64,000 nucleotides of DNA, from assembly GCF_000004075.3 (NCBI RefSeq), contig NC_026657.2:2728001-2792000 (forward strand). Reading direction: 5' to 3'. Below are positions 31,059 to 42,268 of this stretch, in pieces (positions within the stretch are counted from its first letter, which is position 1; each line of letters begins with the position of its first letter). Under the pieces are notes generated by a model. It made no database searches. It was not told the DNA's origin and saw only the letters and a list, made by a program, of their open reading frames with translations. The position numbers and the translations under genes were made by a program. The stretch comes from Cucumis sativus (lineage: Eukaryota > Streptophyta > Magnoliopsida > Cucurbitales > Cucurbitaceae).

Positions 31059-33137
31059 TCACGAACACGATCTGATCAGTCCTAGATTGTATAGGTTCCT
31101 CCTTACCATGCTTCCAAGAGTAAACAACACGGCCCCGCCAACTCCAAATGTTTGTTCTTCCCTCTCCGTCGTTTGATGATAAGTTGATGGCAGTTCCTTC
31201 ACTTTCAAGTTACTCAAACCAATCCTTTGTCTAACCGACTCGATTGTTTTCTGATCAGCTACATTTCCTACTACGTCGGTTACGTAGAATACATTTAGAG
31301 CCATGTGCCTTGTGGTGGAGATCTCAGCCCTTGTGGTGGAGATCTCAGCCCTTGTTACGTTCAGACCGTTCTCTCGGAACGTCCTCATGACATCGGCTAG
31401 AAGGCCTGGCCTGTCTTCTGTGCATAGTTCTAGCCTCACACCCTGAAATTGACAATCATACCTTCATTAGTTTGGTATTTAATTACAAGAATTATTAGGG
31501 ACAGAACAAACTCAGTTGTAATGGAAAATTACCTCAGATGCTCTTCTTTGTATAGCAGCTTGTAAACATTGAATAACTCTCTGCCTCTCGGCTTCGGAGC
31601 TAATAGGGGTTCCATCGCTGTGCCTAATGTAGAATTCCTGTATAAACCGAAACCGAAAAAGTTTCCATGAGATTTAACAGTCAATCTAGATTCACAACAT
31701 AACAATAGAGTTCAGTTTAAAACACATGTATACCAGATATGCTCTTTCTTGTGCAGTGTTGATGTTGGCATGAAACACCACATATTGCATGTCTGTCAAA
31801 GTGAATATCACATCAAACAATAGTTTCGTTCGATCTTTGCATTGAACACATACAACTGAGTAACCCCTTTCGGCACAGTTTTGAACCGTTACAGCAGGGG
31901 AATTATCAGCATTCAACTTCAAGATAGGCTTCCTCTCATAATCACGATCAGCAAACATCATTTGATGCAATCTCCTTTCGGTATGTGTGACTGCCATAGA
32001 GACAGAAGTCTTGGCACTACGAATGTCATTGTCTCCTTTAAGAACACTCCTCAATCTTGCAACAATGGTGTCAATTTTCTGTCTGTCTTCTATGGGGGAA
32101 CCGGAGTTGCAATCCTTGACATAGATCAAGGAAGCAATCCTACCATTGTGAGTCCAAACTTTAGCCTCCACCACATCACACTGCAGATCGGCTAGAACAG
32201 CAAACACCTCGGAAAGAAGACCAACACGGTCGGTCCCAGTGAGCTCCAAAGCTGTGGTGGTCCCATTAAATTCTTCATTCCTTCGATAATGAGTCGTCCC
32301 AAGAGACTGCCAAGTAAAACGAACACCCCAGATCCAAAAATGAGTTTCAATCACACAAACCAACAACAGAATGTTCGTAATTTGAGATGAAAATTTTCAA
32401 TCAGGAACAAAACCAAACTCCTAATGTTCATCATATGAGTTGAGAATTCAATCAACAATGAAACAAACAACAATTAATCAACTACAAATCACCTGCTCGA
32501 GGTAGCTAATCACGCTCTCGTCAGTTAATTTCTCGCCGTTCTGATCGGTAACATGAAACACTGATGAAATTAAAGAAAACATCCATTACAAAACATTCAA
32601 AAAGGGCTACAACAAAAGAAGAGGGGAAAAATGTTCGCAATCGTACCATCCATGAACCATCTTCCATCTGAAGAAACATAAGCTTTCTTGATTGAAAGGT
32701 TCAAATCAGTAAGAACCTGTACAGCCTCCAAGAGATTTCCAAATCTTCTAGCACTATCAACCTTCAAAAACAAAACACAAACACCAAAACAAAAGTTTCA
32801 ATTACCGAATCAAAAGCAGTTCCAGAAAAACAGAGAACGTATTAACAAAGATTTTTTGTTCTTACCTTCACCAGAGTGGCCGTAGAGCAAGCCCCATTGT
32901 CAATCACAACCCTGAATAAACAAAAAAAACAAAAACAAAACCCAAGTCAGAAAGAAGATCCAAAAATCTTCTAAAGATAAATTCATCGAAGGGGTTCAAA
33001 AATTTCAACCAAAAAACAGGGGAAAATAACCAAAAAGCAAACAAAGAGTTGAACCATACAAACCTGGGAGTGTTCATCCTAATAACAAGCTTTTCGTATT
33101 CATCAAGACGAGAAGGCCATTCCATCTCCATCATCAT
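31059..33137 (-). CDS. ACR8: ACT domain-repeat protein ACR8-like, 454 aa
   Basis: Seven minus-strand exons: 33064-33137, 32866-32911, 32647-32761, 32493-32560, 31734-32306, 31533-31637 and 31059-31442 (1365 nt). ACR proteins consist almost wholly of ACT domains and are thought to sense small ligands such as amino acids, by analogy with bacterial GlnD. Four ACT repeats are visible, starting near residues 36 ([17 protein letters not shown]), 117 ([17 protein letters not shown]), 235 ([16 protein letters not shown]) and 329 ([16 protein letters not shown]). The N-terminus [20 protein letters not shown] fits ACR8 rather than ACR4 or ACR6. The frame opens with ATG-ATG-ATG-GAG-ATG, so the true start is one of four nearby Met codons; I give the first. 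Odd point: AEISTTR occurs twice in a row (359-365, 366-372) in the fourth ACT domain, from a 21-bp tandem duplication. Expected length without it is about 447. Confidence 0.95.
31309..31350. repeat. 21-bp in-frame tandem duplication in the ACR8-like last exon
   Basis: Copies 31309-31329 and 31330-31350 are identical (unit starts CTTGTGGTGGAG) and a third partial copy of five bases follows. The effect is a repeated AEISTTR heptapeptide in the protein. Confidence 0.95.
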
Positions 33138-33139
33138 CT

Positions 33140-33520
33140 TCAAAACCCAAAACCCAAATCCCCAATTCGTTTAAACTTCCCTTAAATACCGAGAAAGAAC
33201 AACAGAAAAAATTTATAAAAAAAAAAAAAACCCAGAAACGGACGATTTGAGTGCCGAGTGAAACAAAGAATCCGAAAAGAAAAAAAAAAGGAGGGGTTTA
33301 AAAAACTGTAAGAGTTGAAACGAATTAACAAAAGGGCTTAGACAAAATCGCCATTAACAACGCTCAGAAAGAAAATGCTGTCTGTCTGTTCTTCTCTTCA
33401 TCCGTTTTGAAAAAGGGTACTGTTATGTTTCTGTAATTCCCTTTTCTCCTTCACCTCGATCTTTAAATCTTCACCCGCCTTGTTGAGAAACCAACATTTA
33501 TGATTATATAATATGGAATC
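33140..33520 (-). promoter_or_regulatory. ACR8-like 5' UTR and promoter
   Basis: The region just upstream of the ATG is A/T-rich on plus, giving a long T-rich and CT-containing leader on minus. A TATA-like ATTATATAATC sits at 33502-33512 on the minus strand. The leader would then be about 340 nt long. Transcription start is inferred. Confidence 0.35.
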
Positions 33521-35100
33521 AAATCTTCAAAATCCAATTTTTTTCCAAATATTTTTTTATTTCCTTTTTAGCGAACAACTGTTACTCACTATGGAATCGT
33601 TTTTTGAGCTGAGAAGTCGTAAGAGTGATGTTAATTTTTAGCCTGCCCGAATTATGCTGCCCGAACTTTCCTTTTTCTCCTTTTTTGTATGTTTAATAGC
33701 TGCCCGAATTTCCACCTTAATTAAGACTTAAGATCTTTCTAATTACTTCTTCAACGTGTCTATTTTTAAAAATGCTTAACACGTCCTTCCATCCATTTTT
33801 TATTTTATTTAATTGGCTTTTTTAATTTATTTTTATTGATTTTGCTAAATTCAAATTTTTTTCACGTTTTTTACCATTTATTAGTATAACAATTGGAGAT
33901 GTGAAAACTCCATCTAAATAACTCGTGATTATCGGAACTGACTTGAATTAAGCATTTGTTGACAAATTTTAAATAATTTTGTATTTTTATAGATTAAATT
34001 TATAGTTTTGAAGGTTGAAGAATTAAATAGGATACATCCAGTGAATTTGATGAATTAAATTTATTTCGCTTTTAGCAACTAAATTTGTATTCTAAAATTA
34101 AGCCTATTTTGATAATATTTAATGTCTTGTTTTATTTAAAAAAATGACAAAATTTCTAAAAATATTTATTAAGGTAAAGATAGTAAATATCTCAATTTTC
34201 TTTTATAGACAGTTATTTATGTACAAATAGACATAGATAATTACAATCAATCAGTGATATTTTATTATATTTAAAAATAGGACAATATTTAATTATTTTG
34301 ATAGTTTTATTTACCTCTTAAGATTAAGCTTATAAATACTATTTTCTCCTTTTACTTTCTACATGTAATTTTTAATCTTTAGGTATAAATTCTTGAAAAA
34401 AAATCAATTGGTTGTAAAATACAGGAGACGAAATACATTTAGTTTTTTTATTAAAAACAAACAAAGTTGTAACCAATAAATCTAAAATTCTTTTTTCTTT
34501 TTCTTTTTTTCTTCTTTTTTTTGCTACATGTGATGTTAGAAAATTGATAAAATAATATTGGTAGTAATTAATTGATTAAATATGAAATTGAATGGCATTT
34601 TGGATAATTAGTAGTATCAGCATCATTTTACAGAACAAAAAAATCTATCATATATGGAAAGTAATTGTGAATATAGAAAATGCCAAACGTTGCTCAATAA
34701 AAATTATTGTTAATATAGCAAGTTACATTAAATTGTCAGTTAATCCATAGAATATTGTTACTGGCTTAATTAGAAATTAGCCCCATTAAAAAAACCCTTT
34801 TAAATGTTAGTTTTTGAATAGTATAAAATCTGTATCAATGTAGTATGGTATTTTCATAAATTTTATTTTTAAATAGAAAATTTATAAATAAATAAATAGA
34901 ACCAATTTATTATACAAGAGAGCCTAATTTTATCATATTTGACCTCTCTATCTTTAATGAATGGTGCAATGAACAATTAATATTAATTTGTTTTCATAAT
35001 TAGAAAATTTAGATGATATACATGGTTTATTTGTGTAATTAATTACATTGTTGTTGTTAAAAGTATTATATATATATAGATATTTATATAAAGTTTAGAG
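33521..35100. other. A/T-rich upstream spacer with a repeated CTGCCCGAA motif
   Basis: No gene is supportable. The 9-mer CTGCCCGAA occurs three times within 66 bp (33643-33651, 33657-33665, 33700-33708), about 130-190 bp upstream of the presumed ACR8-like TATA box. The rest is A/T-rich. Confidence 0.5.
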
Positions 35101-35101
35101 G

Positions 35102-35308
35102 TCAATATTTTAAATTTGACTGCAAGACAACTTTGATATTGTTGGTGGGGAGGAGTTGAGGAAGGGAAGTAGCTGGCATGTCCAGCAAGGACGACACGTA
35201 AGCAAATGACGTGTTGTGTTTGCTTGCAATTGACTCGATAGTATTGGGGGAGCTACCTCCAAGAGGAAACCGAGTTGTTTGGTCCAGCTGGCACAGGGAG
35301 GGTCCCAT
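35102..35308 (-). CDS. Unidentified short ORF in a GC-richer island, 68 aa
   Basis: From an ATG at 35308 a 68-residue frame runs to a stop at 35102, reading MGPSLCQLDQTTRFPLGG at the start. An overlapping 73-codon frame is also open. The stretch 35100-35345 is clearly less A/T-rich than its surroundings. A middle part (NTIESIASKHNTSFAYVSSLL) faintly recalls a LysM repeat, but the core glycine-aspartate is absent, and I would not name it. An acceptor-like TTTCAATTCAG ends just before the ATG, so it could be an exon of an unseen gene, a gene fragment, a non-coding RNA or conserved regulatory DNA. Confidence 0.2.
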   Translation of the reverse strand: MGPSLCQLDQTTRFPLGGSSPNTIESIASKHNTSFAYVSSLLDMPATSLPQLLPTNNIKVVLQSNLKY

Positions 35309-37899
35309 CTACCTGAATTGAAACACAACACAATGCCCCCTTTCCCCTTTTTTTCTTTTGCCGACCTAAATTATACTCATCGCACGTGCCACACCCTCTC
35401 CTTTTTTTTTTTTTTTTTTTAATTACAATTCTAATTCGTTTTCATTTTTTAAATTATCTCAATTAACTTTTATATCTTAAAAAAATGTCTACTAAATCAA
35501 TAAACTATTTTTCATCTATTTAGTTTTTTAATGTTTTTTAAATGTATTGTTATTAAAAAATTATTAAATATGTTGAGGGTCGTCTCAGGCAAGGTCCAAA
35601 GTTTATGAATAAGTCCAATTTTAAAAAAGCCGAGTAACTAACATTGGTGAATGAGAACCCTAAAATAAAAAGAAAACATGGTATACCTTAGATTATAGGC
35701 TACACAACTAAGTGGATAATAAATTATATTTATAGAGAAATAAACGAGTCAAACTTGATCCTAAAGTTCTACAATGTCAAGGAGGCGTCGGAATCCTCCT
35801 GATGTGTCACCGATGATACACATAAACACAAACATAAGTTAGAGGAAGGAAACTATAAATATTCTCATCTGATAAGAGATAAAGTAAAGTAAACTTCCCC
35901 TCTTATATATATTTGGTTAAATTAAACAATAATCTATATGCAACTCAAGTACTGGAGAGTGCGAGCAAACTTGAGACTATGTAAGATCATAACAAATGAC
36001 GAACAAGACAACAATATCTACAAAAATAACGTGAAATATGTAAGTTTTTTGCGTCAACTAAGAAGGTATAAATCCAAAAGTAAATAAATTTACTATCAGA
36101 AAACTAATTCAACAACATGCAAAGTTGAAAGATCCAAAACATGACATTTTTTTTCATAGAGTGAATTGAGAATAATTGAAAATTATAGTTTAGTTTTTTT
36201 TTTTTTTCCATTTTCCACAAAACATGTTAACAAGCTTTTGCCGAGATGTACATGATTGCCCCCGAAAGAATAGAAGAAAAGAGAGGGACAGATAGGTCCC
36301 ATGGGGGGCAAAAGGGTAAAAGAGCAAATAATTATTAATTTGGGAAGTTGTAAAGTGGTGGGAAAGCACGCTTGCTTTAGATAACAAACTATCTCCTCCG
36401 CCTGCCTTACAACACCGCCTTAATCAGTTCAAATATTTCCAATTATTAATTCCTTTTATCCTTTTCTTTTCTTTTCAAATTATGTTGTCTTTTTTCTTTT
36501 TTATATTTCCTTCCAACAATAAAAATAAAACAATTATTGTCCCTAAATTTTAATATTTATTCTAAATATTAAAATATAATTTATTTAGCTTTATTTCGTT
36601 ATCATTTAAGGATAAATAAACCATATGTAGTTGCTAGAAGATGATTATGTTAGAATTTATGGTGTGGAATAAAAACAATAATATAACGTTGAATAAAATG
36701 TATAAAATGATGATGGAATTAATAATGGGATTTTCTAAAAACAACAATAATAGAGTTTATTGTTTGGAAGATTAACGTCCATGTGTTGAACATGTTGCTA
36801 TACAAGTTGTGATTGTATAACAACCCTAAACACTAATAATATTATTATTCTCGTAGTATCGCTAGGTTGAGTATGAAAAGATATTCTATAATTTAATTGA
36901 TGTTTAATAAACTCAATAAATATTGAAAATGTAATTATTTTATACAACTTTTAACACCCATGTGAGAGAAATCAATTATATTGGAAATAAATAGTATTCC
37001 AAAGCTCAATACATTTATGACTCTTAAGTAAATGAAAACTGAATTTGAGTTAGTTCGTTATAAATGTTTGCAAGTGGAAAATAAACTCCCATCCACGTAT
37101 TAACTATTCACCACTTTTATTTCCTTTATATTTAATTAAATTACTTATAGAAATAAATAAAAAGCCACAAATTCGTACGTACGAGGAAAAAGAAAAGCTG
37201 ACTAAGTAGTTGGATTGAGAGAGAAGAAATTTTGTTGGTAGGGTACTTTGGTAATTTTATCTTTAGTTTAACGTGGAATTTGTATTATCACATTTCGAAG
37301 TCCGAAGCTTGATTCTCATACTCCTACTTTTGTAAAAAAAAAATATCATTAAAAATCAAAAAAATTGATCATACAATTTTACGAATATTGTGTTATATTA
37401 GTTTGAGGAATAATAGAGTACAAAAATACACATGTAGTTAGGTAGAAGTAAGATAATACAAAAATATAGAGTGACCATGTGCTCGAACATTCCATATTCT
37501 TCTAAAGACCTTTGTACTACTTTGATTCCTTTTAAGTACGTATACTTTTTTTAATCTATATTCGTTTTATTTTTATTTTATTTTCCACGTGTGACGAGGA
37601 GGATAAAACCAATAACATTCAAGTTAAACTAAACTCATTGTTTTTTTTAGCTATACTGTAGAAAAAAAATGTTTGTAAAATTATTAAATATTTAAAAGTA
37701 TTAAACTTAGTATCTGCTTAATAAAAGATTGAAAATGAAGAAACTAAAATTATATTCTTTCTTTACTGGTTAATTTCTCATAAAAAAGAAAAATAGGAAA
37801 CTATATAAAGAATGAAAAAAGAAAAGAAAAGAAAAGGATTATTTTTTACTCTTTTTTATAAATATGATTATTATTTTAAGAAAAGAAAAGAAGAAGAAG

Positions 37900-38000
37900 G
37901 GCCCACAGGAATCACGTGGGAGAGGTGTCAGAAATCACGTTGCTGAGTTGGCGGTTAATTTCTTTTTTTTTTTTACTTTCCTTTTGGTCCACCGCGTATG
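37900..38000. promoter_or_regulatory. Cluster of ACGT-core elements in the gene desert
   Basis: Within about 100 bp there are ATCACGTGGG (G-box), AAATCACGTTGC and ATGACGTGGCATC. Such ACGT-core clusters are typical binding sites for bZIP (including ABA-response) factors. No gene start is evident nearby on either strand. Confidence 0.4.
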
Positions 38001-40835
38001 ACGTGGCATCACTTCAAAAGGCTTCTTCCATCCATCCACTACAGTAAAACTGTCTACAGTTAAAAACTGTTTTGAAATTATTACCATACATATCTACCCA
38101 CACTCACTCAACTCAATTCAATTATACGGCTAAGTTTTCTTCTAATTTTATTGCTTTATCATTATTCTTTTTTTAGAAAATATTAAGTTATTAAATACAA
38201 AATTATTAACTGAAGAACAAATTATATAAGAAAATTTAAAAATAAAGCATGTAATTTTTTTTTACAAATAATTTTAGGGAAGAAATTGCTAAAGTTTTAC
38301 GTAGCAAATGACGGAGGGGGCAGTTGGTTTTGAAAAGAAACAGTTAGAGAGAGTTCAAAATAAAAAGGACAAAATTAGGGCGGCCTTTGTATAATAATCA
38401 TTTGCAATACATTGTTCCACCACTATTGCCTTTTCCCAATATCCAAAGGATTTTTCTTTACTCCTTTTCATTTTTAATACTATTAATATATATTTAATAT
38501 CATCAATGTCAAATAAAAGAAAATAAACATCCTAAACTATGATAATAATTCATCTTCGTCTAAGTTTTAAATCAAATTATATCAACCATATAAATTTTGA
38601 TTTTTTTATAAAAAGTTAATTAGGATAGGATTTGGGGGTTAGAAATTCTATTAAACCATGTGTGGAATGTTGTAAGAAAAATAAAATTAAAAATAAAAGA
38701 GTTGATATGAATATATTTTGAATTTTGGTGAAAGGTATAGATATGTGTCTTAGACTATGTTTGGTATTGTTGTCACATTTAAAATAATACATTTAAACTT
38801 TAGATTTGAATGAGTTGGTTAGAATTTAAGTAATTACATAATAAATTATGATGTTTTAGGAATAGTAACAAAATTTCACTTGTATGATTTTTCATAATGT
38901 ATAATGATTAAATAACTCTATATAACATACAAAAAAGAGGAATCATGGGTAAAAAAATTGAATATAATATACAGTATATAGGTAAAGAATGTGATAAATG
39001 AAACAGGGATGATGTATGAAGAAGTAATGAAACAATAGGAGAATAAGAATTATCACACACCCCACTAAGAATATATTCATTTAAAGAAGTTATTCATAAT
39101 TCTTTTATCGATGATAAACGAACGATCAAATTTGACTTGAGTCACTGTTGATGAAATATCGAGGTCTAAATTTTACCTAAATGTTTATTAGGAAATACGA
39201 TGCTTTTCGAATAAGTTATGTTTATTATTTATATTACAGTTACATTAATACTATTTTATCACTTACGATGTATAAAATGAAAATGTTTATTTACTTCATG
39301 TTGATATCAAACCAATGTCGATGAAAATATCGACATGATGATAAAATTTAATGTCATGCATGTTAGGAGTTAGGACTTACAAATTGGAAATATTCTTTTT
39401 CTATTTTACAATTGGGAATATTCTTTTCTTTAAAATAGTAAATAATGACTAACGACAATGGAAACGACAAAAGAAATATATTCTTATTCCTACAAAGTAC
39501 ACATGAAGTTTGGCTACCTAACGTTATACTTTATGTAATGGCATCATTGTTAAATATTACGACACATTTGGAGAATTTCAACCTATGATCTACTAAGTGA
39601 AAAAGGTCGAAATCCTGTCTTTATGCCTATGTCATCATTGAATCATTATCGTTTTAATGTATTTTTTTTACTTAACTTTGTATATATAACTACTAGCTAG
39701 GGAATATGTTGATAATGTCGTAGTTAATTAACTAATTATAGATTGACGAACCATATTTAATTTTTTGGATTTTAGGAAGTTTGTTCACTTTATTCTTCTA
39801 ACTTAAATTATATACATAAGTTGCTATCTAACAATGTATTTAAAAGTATAGACATTAAAGATTATAATTCAATCAAATATTTGCAAATAAAAATACAAAA
39901 GAAGACAACAAAAATAAAATAGTATTCATCACTAAAAGGTATGTTTTAACTTATTATTTGTCCTTCACTATTTATTAATAAAACTTTGGCCAAATTGGAA
40001 CTTTATGTTATTATAATTAAAGTGTAGCCGACCCTATTGCTTTTATTTATTTATTTTTCCAAACCTAAGTCTTAATAAAACAAATCTATGTATTATATTT
40101 ATATTTAAGATAATAATTTGTTTAACTATCTAAAATACTTCATTTATACTTTCTAAACATTGGGTGGAATTAAATTATGGTTTTTCAATTTTACTTTCAA
40201 ATTATTCTAAAAAACACTGTTACCACATTTTTTAAGTTAAAATAAGATAAAAATCAATGCGTATAAAAATGCATAAATCGACCATAAATTTTTTACATAA
40301 TTTTGACAATATCTTTTGAGACGAAATAAATGGTAATAACAACCGTGATATTAATTTCAATAACGAATAAACTTGAGATTTGAAAAGGTATAAGAACTAA
40401 AAATTAACCAATTTCAAAATACGTAAGTTACCAAAAACTAATATTTTAACTTAAATAGTATCATTCTAAATCTTAAAACTTTTACGAATAAGTTGATTTA
40501 TTTAGATCAATTTCAAAGTTTAAGCATTTTATTTATACAAATCCTAGAGTTCAAATGTTAAAAATGAAAATTTTCAAAATCTAAATAAAACAGGATAGAT
40601 GTCGTCTATACATATTTTGTATAATTTAAACCAACCGTGATAAACTTTGAAATTGTTAGAAGAATTCAACCGAGTTAAGTTTGGTTTGATTTATAAATGG
40701 ACAATTTAAAATCAATTTTAGCTGGGGTTTAATTTATTGATTGTGAATCACTTTCTTTACTTAAATAAATAAGACAATTTAATTTGGAAGAAAATATAAT
40801 ATTTATTGTTTATAATTGTTAAGTACACATAGAGA

Positions 40836-40838
<3 letters not shown>

Positions 40839-40906
<68 letters not shown>
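40839..40906. repeat. (AT)34 microsatellite
   Basis: An uninterrupted AT dinucleotide run of 68 bp in non-coding DNA; a likely length-polymorphic site. Confidence 0.97.
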
Positions 40907-40908
<2 letters not shown>

Positions 40909-42228
40909 AATAATTTATATATTTATTTTGTACTTCTTATAAATAATGATTAGAATATGATTGAATGGATACAAAGAAAAATACAAAATATTAAAAATAG
41001 AAGCCTCGCTAAAAAGTATATTTTTGGCATATTATTTGTTTGTTCCTTGTGAGTTATTTATTTAAAAACTTTAGGGTACATAAAAATAATTTCAGTAAGC
41101 CGACCTTATGGGTTTATGTTTTGGAATAATGTGTATATATAATAATGTTCCAAAACATAATTATTTTTTGTTATTTTGTATTTGTTAGTATATATAATTA
41201 ATTTAGATAAGTATAATTCAGTTTGTTATTATTAAATTATTGAGAACAAAAAGAAGAAAAAATAGTGCTTTTCCTTTTAACTTATTATTACTAGTCTTAA
41301 ATTTTAGCTAAATGCATTTATGTTTGTAAATAATTTGAGAAACCAAATTAAATTTGATTCAGTTTCTGTAGTAATGAATGAAATTAATTTGGCTTACATT
41401 TCTTAATATTAAATAAAAAAAATTGAATATGTTAATAAATATAAACATAATTATAAAGGGATGGCTTTTTAAAAAAATTAAAAAAAAAAAAGATGACAAG
41501 AAATGAATATAATTGAATGAGGGACATAAAATTGCATGTGAAATAATAAATATCCATAAATAGAAAAATAAATTGAAAATGAATGAGAGAGAGAAAATGT
41601 AAATAGGGAAAGAGAAAGAAGTGGTTGGAAAATGAAAGGGTAATAGGGAAGAATTGGAAGAATAAAAATTGACCTTTCACCAAAACTATAATTGAAAATG
41701 GAAACCCTAATTATTTTACTTTTTCTTTCTTTTCTCTAAAAAAAAATATCCAATATGTGTTTATGACATTGACACCAAATCACCAAACTTTTTGTTTCAC
41801 TTCAAATTCCTACTTAATATCGACTAAAAACAATTAACTAAACCCTAATTCTCGTTTTCGTTGTCTTTACGTTTTCAATTTGATTTCAATCGAGTCATTA
41901 TAAGGTTACAAATCTCATATTTCTAGAACATTTATAATAAATGATTGTATTGGTTTTAAAATTAGAGTTTGATTTGATTAATTTAATATACTTATAATGG
42001 TTTTGAAAAGAGGAATAAAATTATAGCTTAAGAGGTGATTTGTGCATTGATTGGAGGTATGATGCTATTGAATGTTGAGACATAAACATACCAAACTGTA
42101 CTCCAATATTTTTTGTTTACTCAAACACAAATGTCAAATTCTTTGCTACCTTTTACCTCAATCATCTTTAACAACACAAAATAAAATCAACAAATAACTT
42201 TATAGGATCCTTTCATTTTGACCATAGC

Positions 42229-42236
<8 letters not shown>

Positions 42237-42265
<29 letters not shown>
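42237..42265. repeat. (TA)n microsatellite
   Basis: An uninterrupted TA run of about 29 bp in the gene desert. Confidence 0.95.

Positions 42266-42268
<3 letters not shown>

Noticed and set aside
31881-32195. A 104-codon plus-strand ORF
   Set aside because: Antisense shadow of the large ACR8-like exon.
41432-41683. An 83-codon minus-strand ORF rich in Phe and Leu
   Set aside because: A product of A-rich DNA; no domain, and no splice context.
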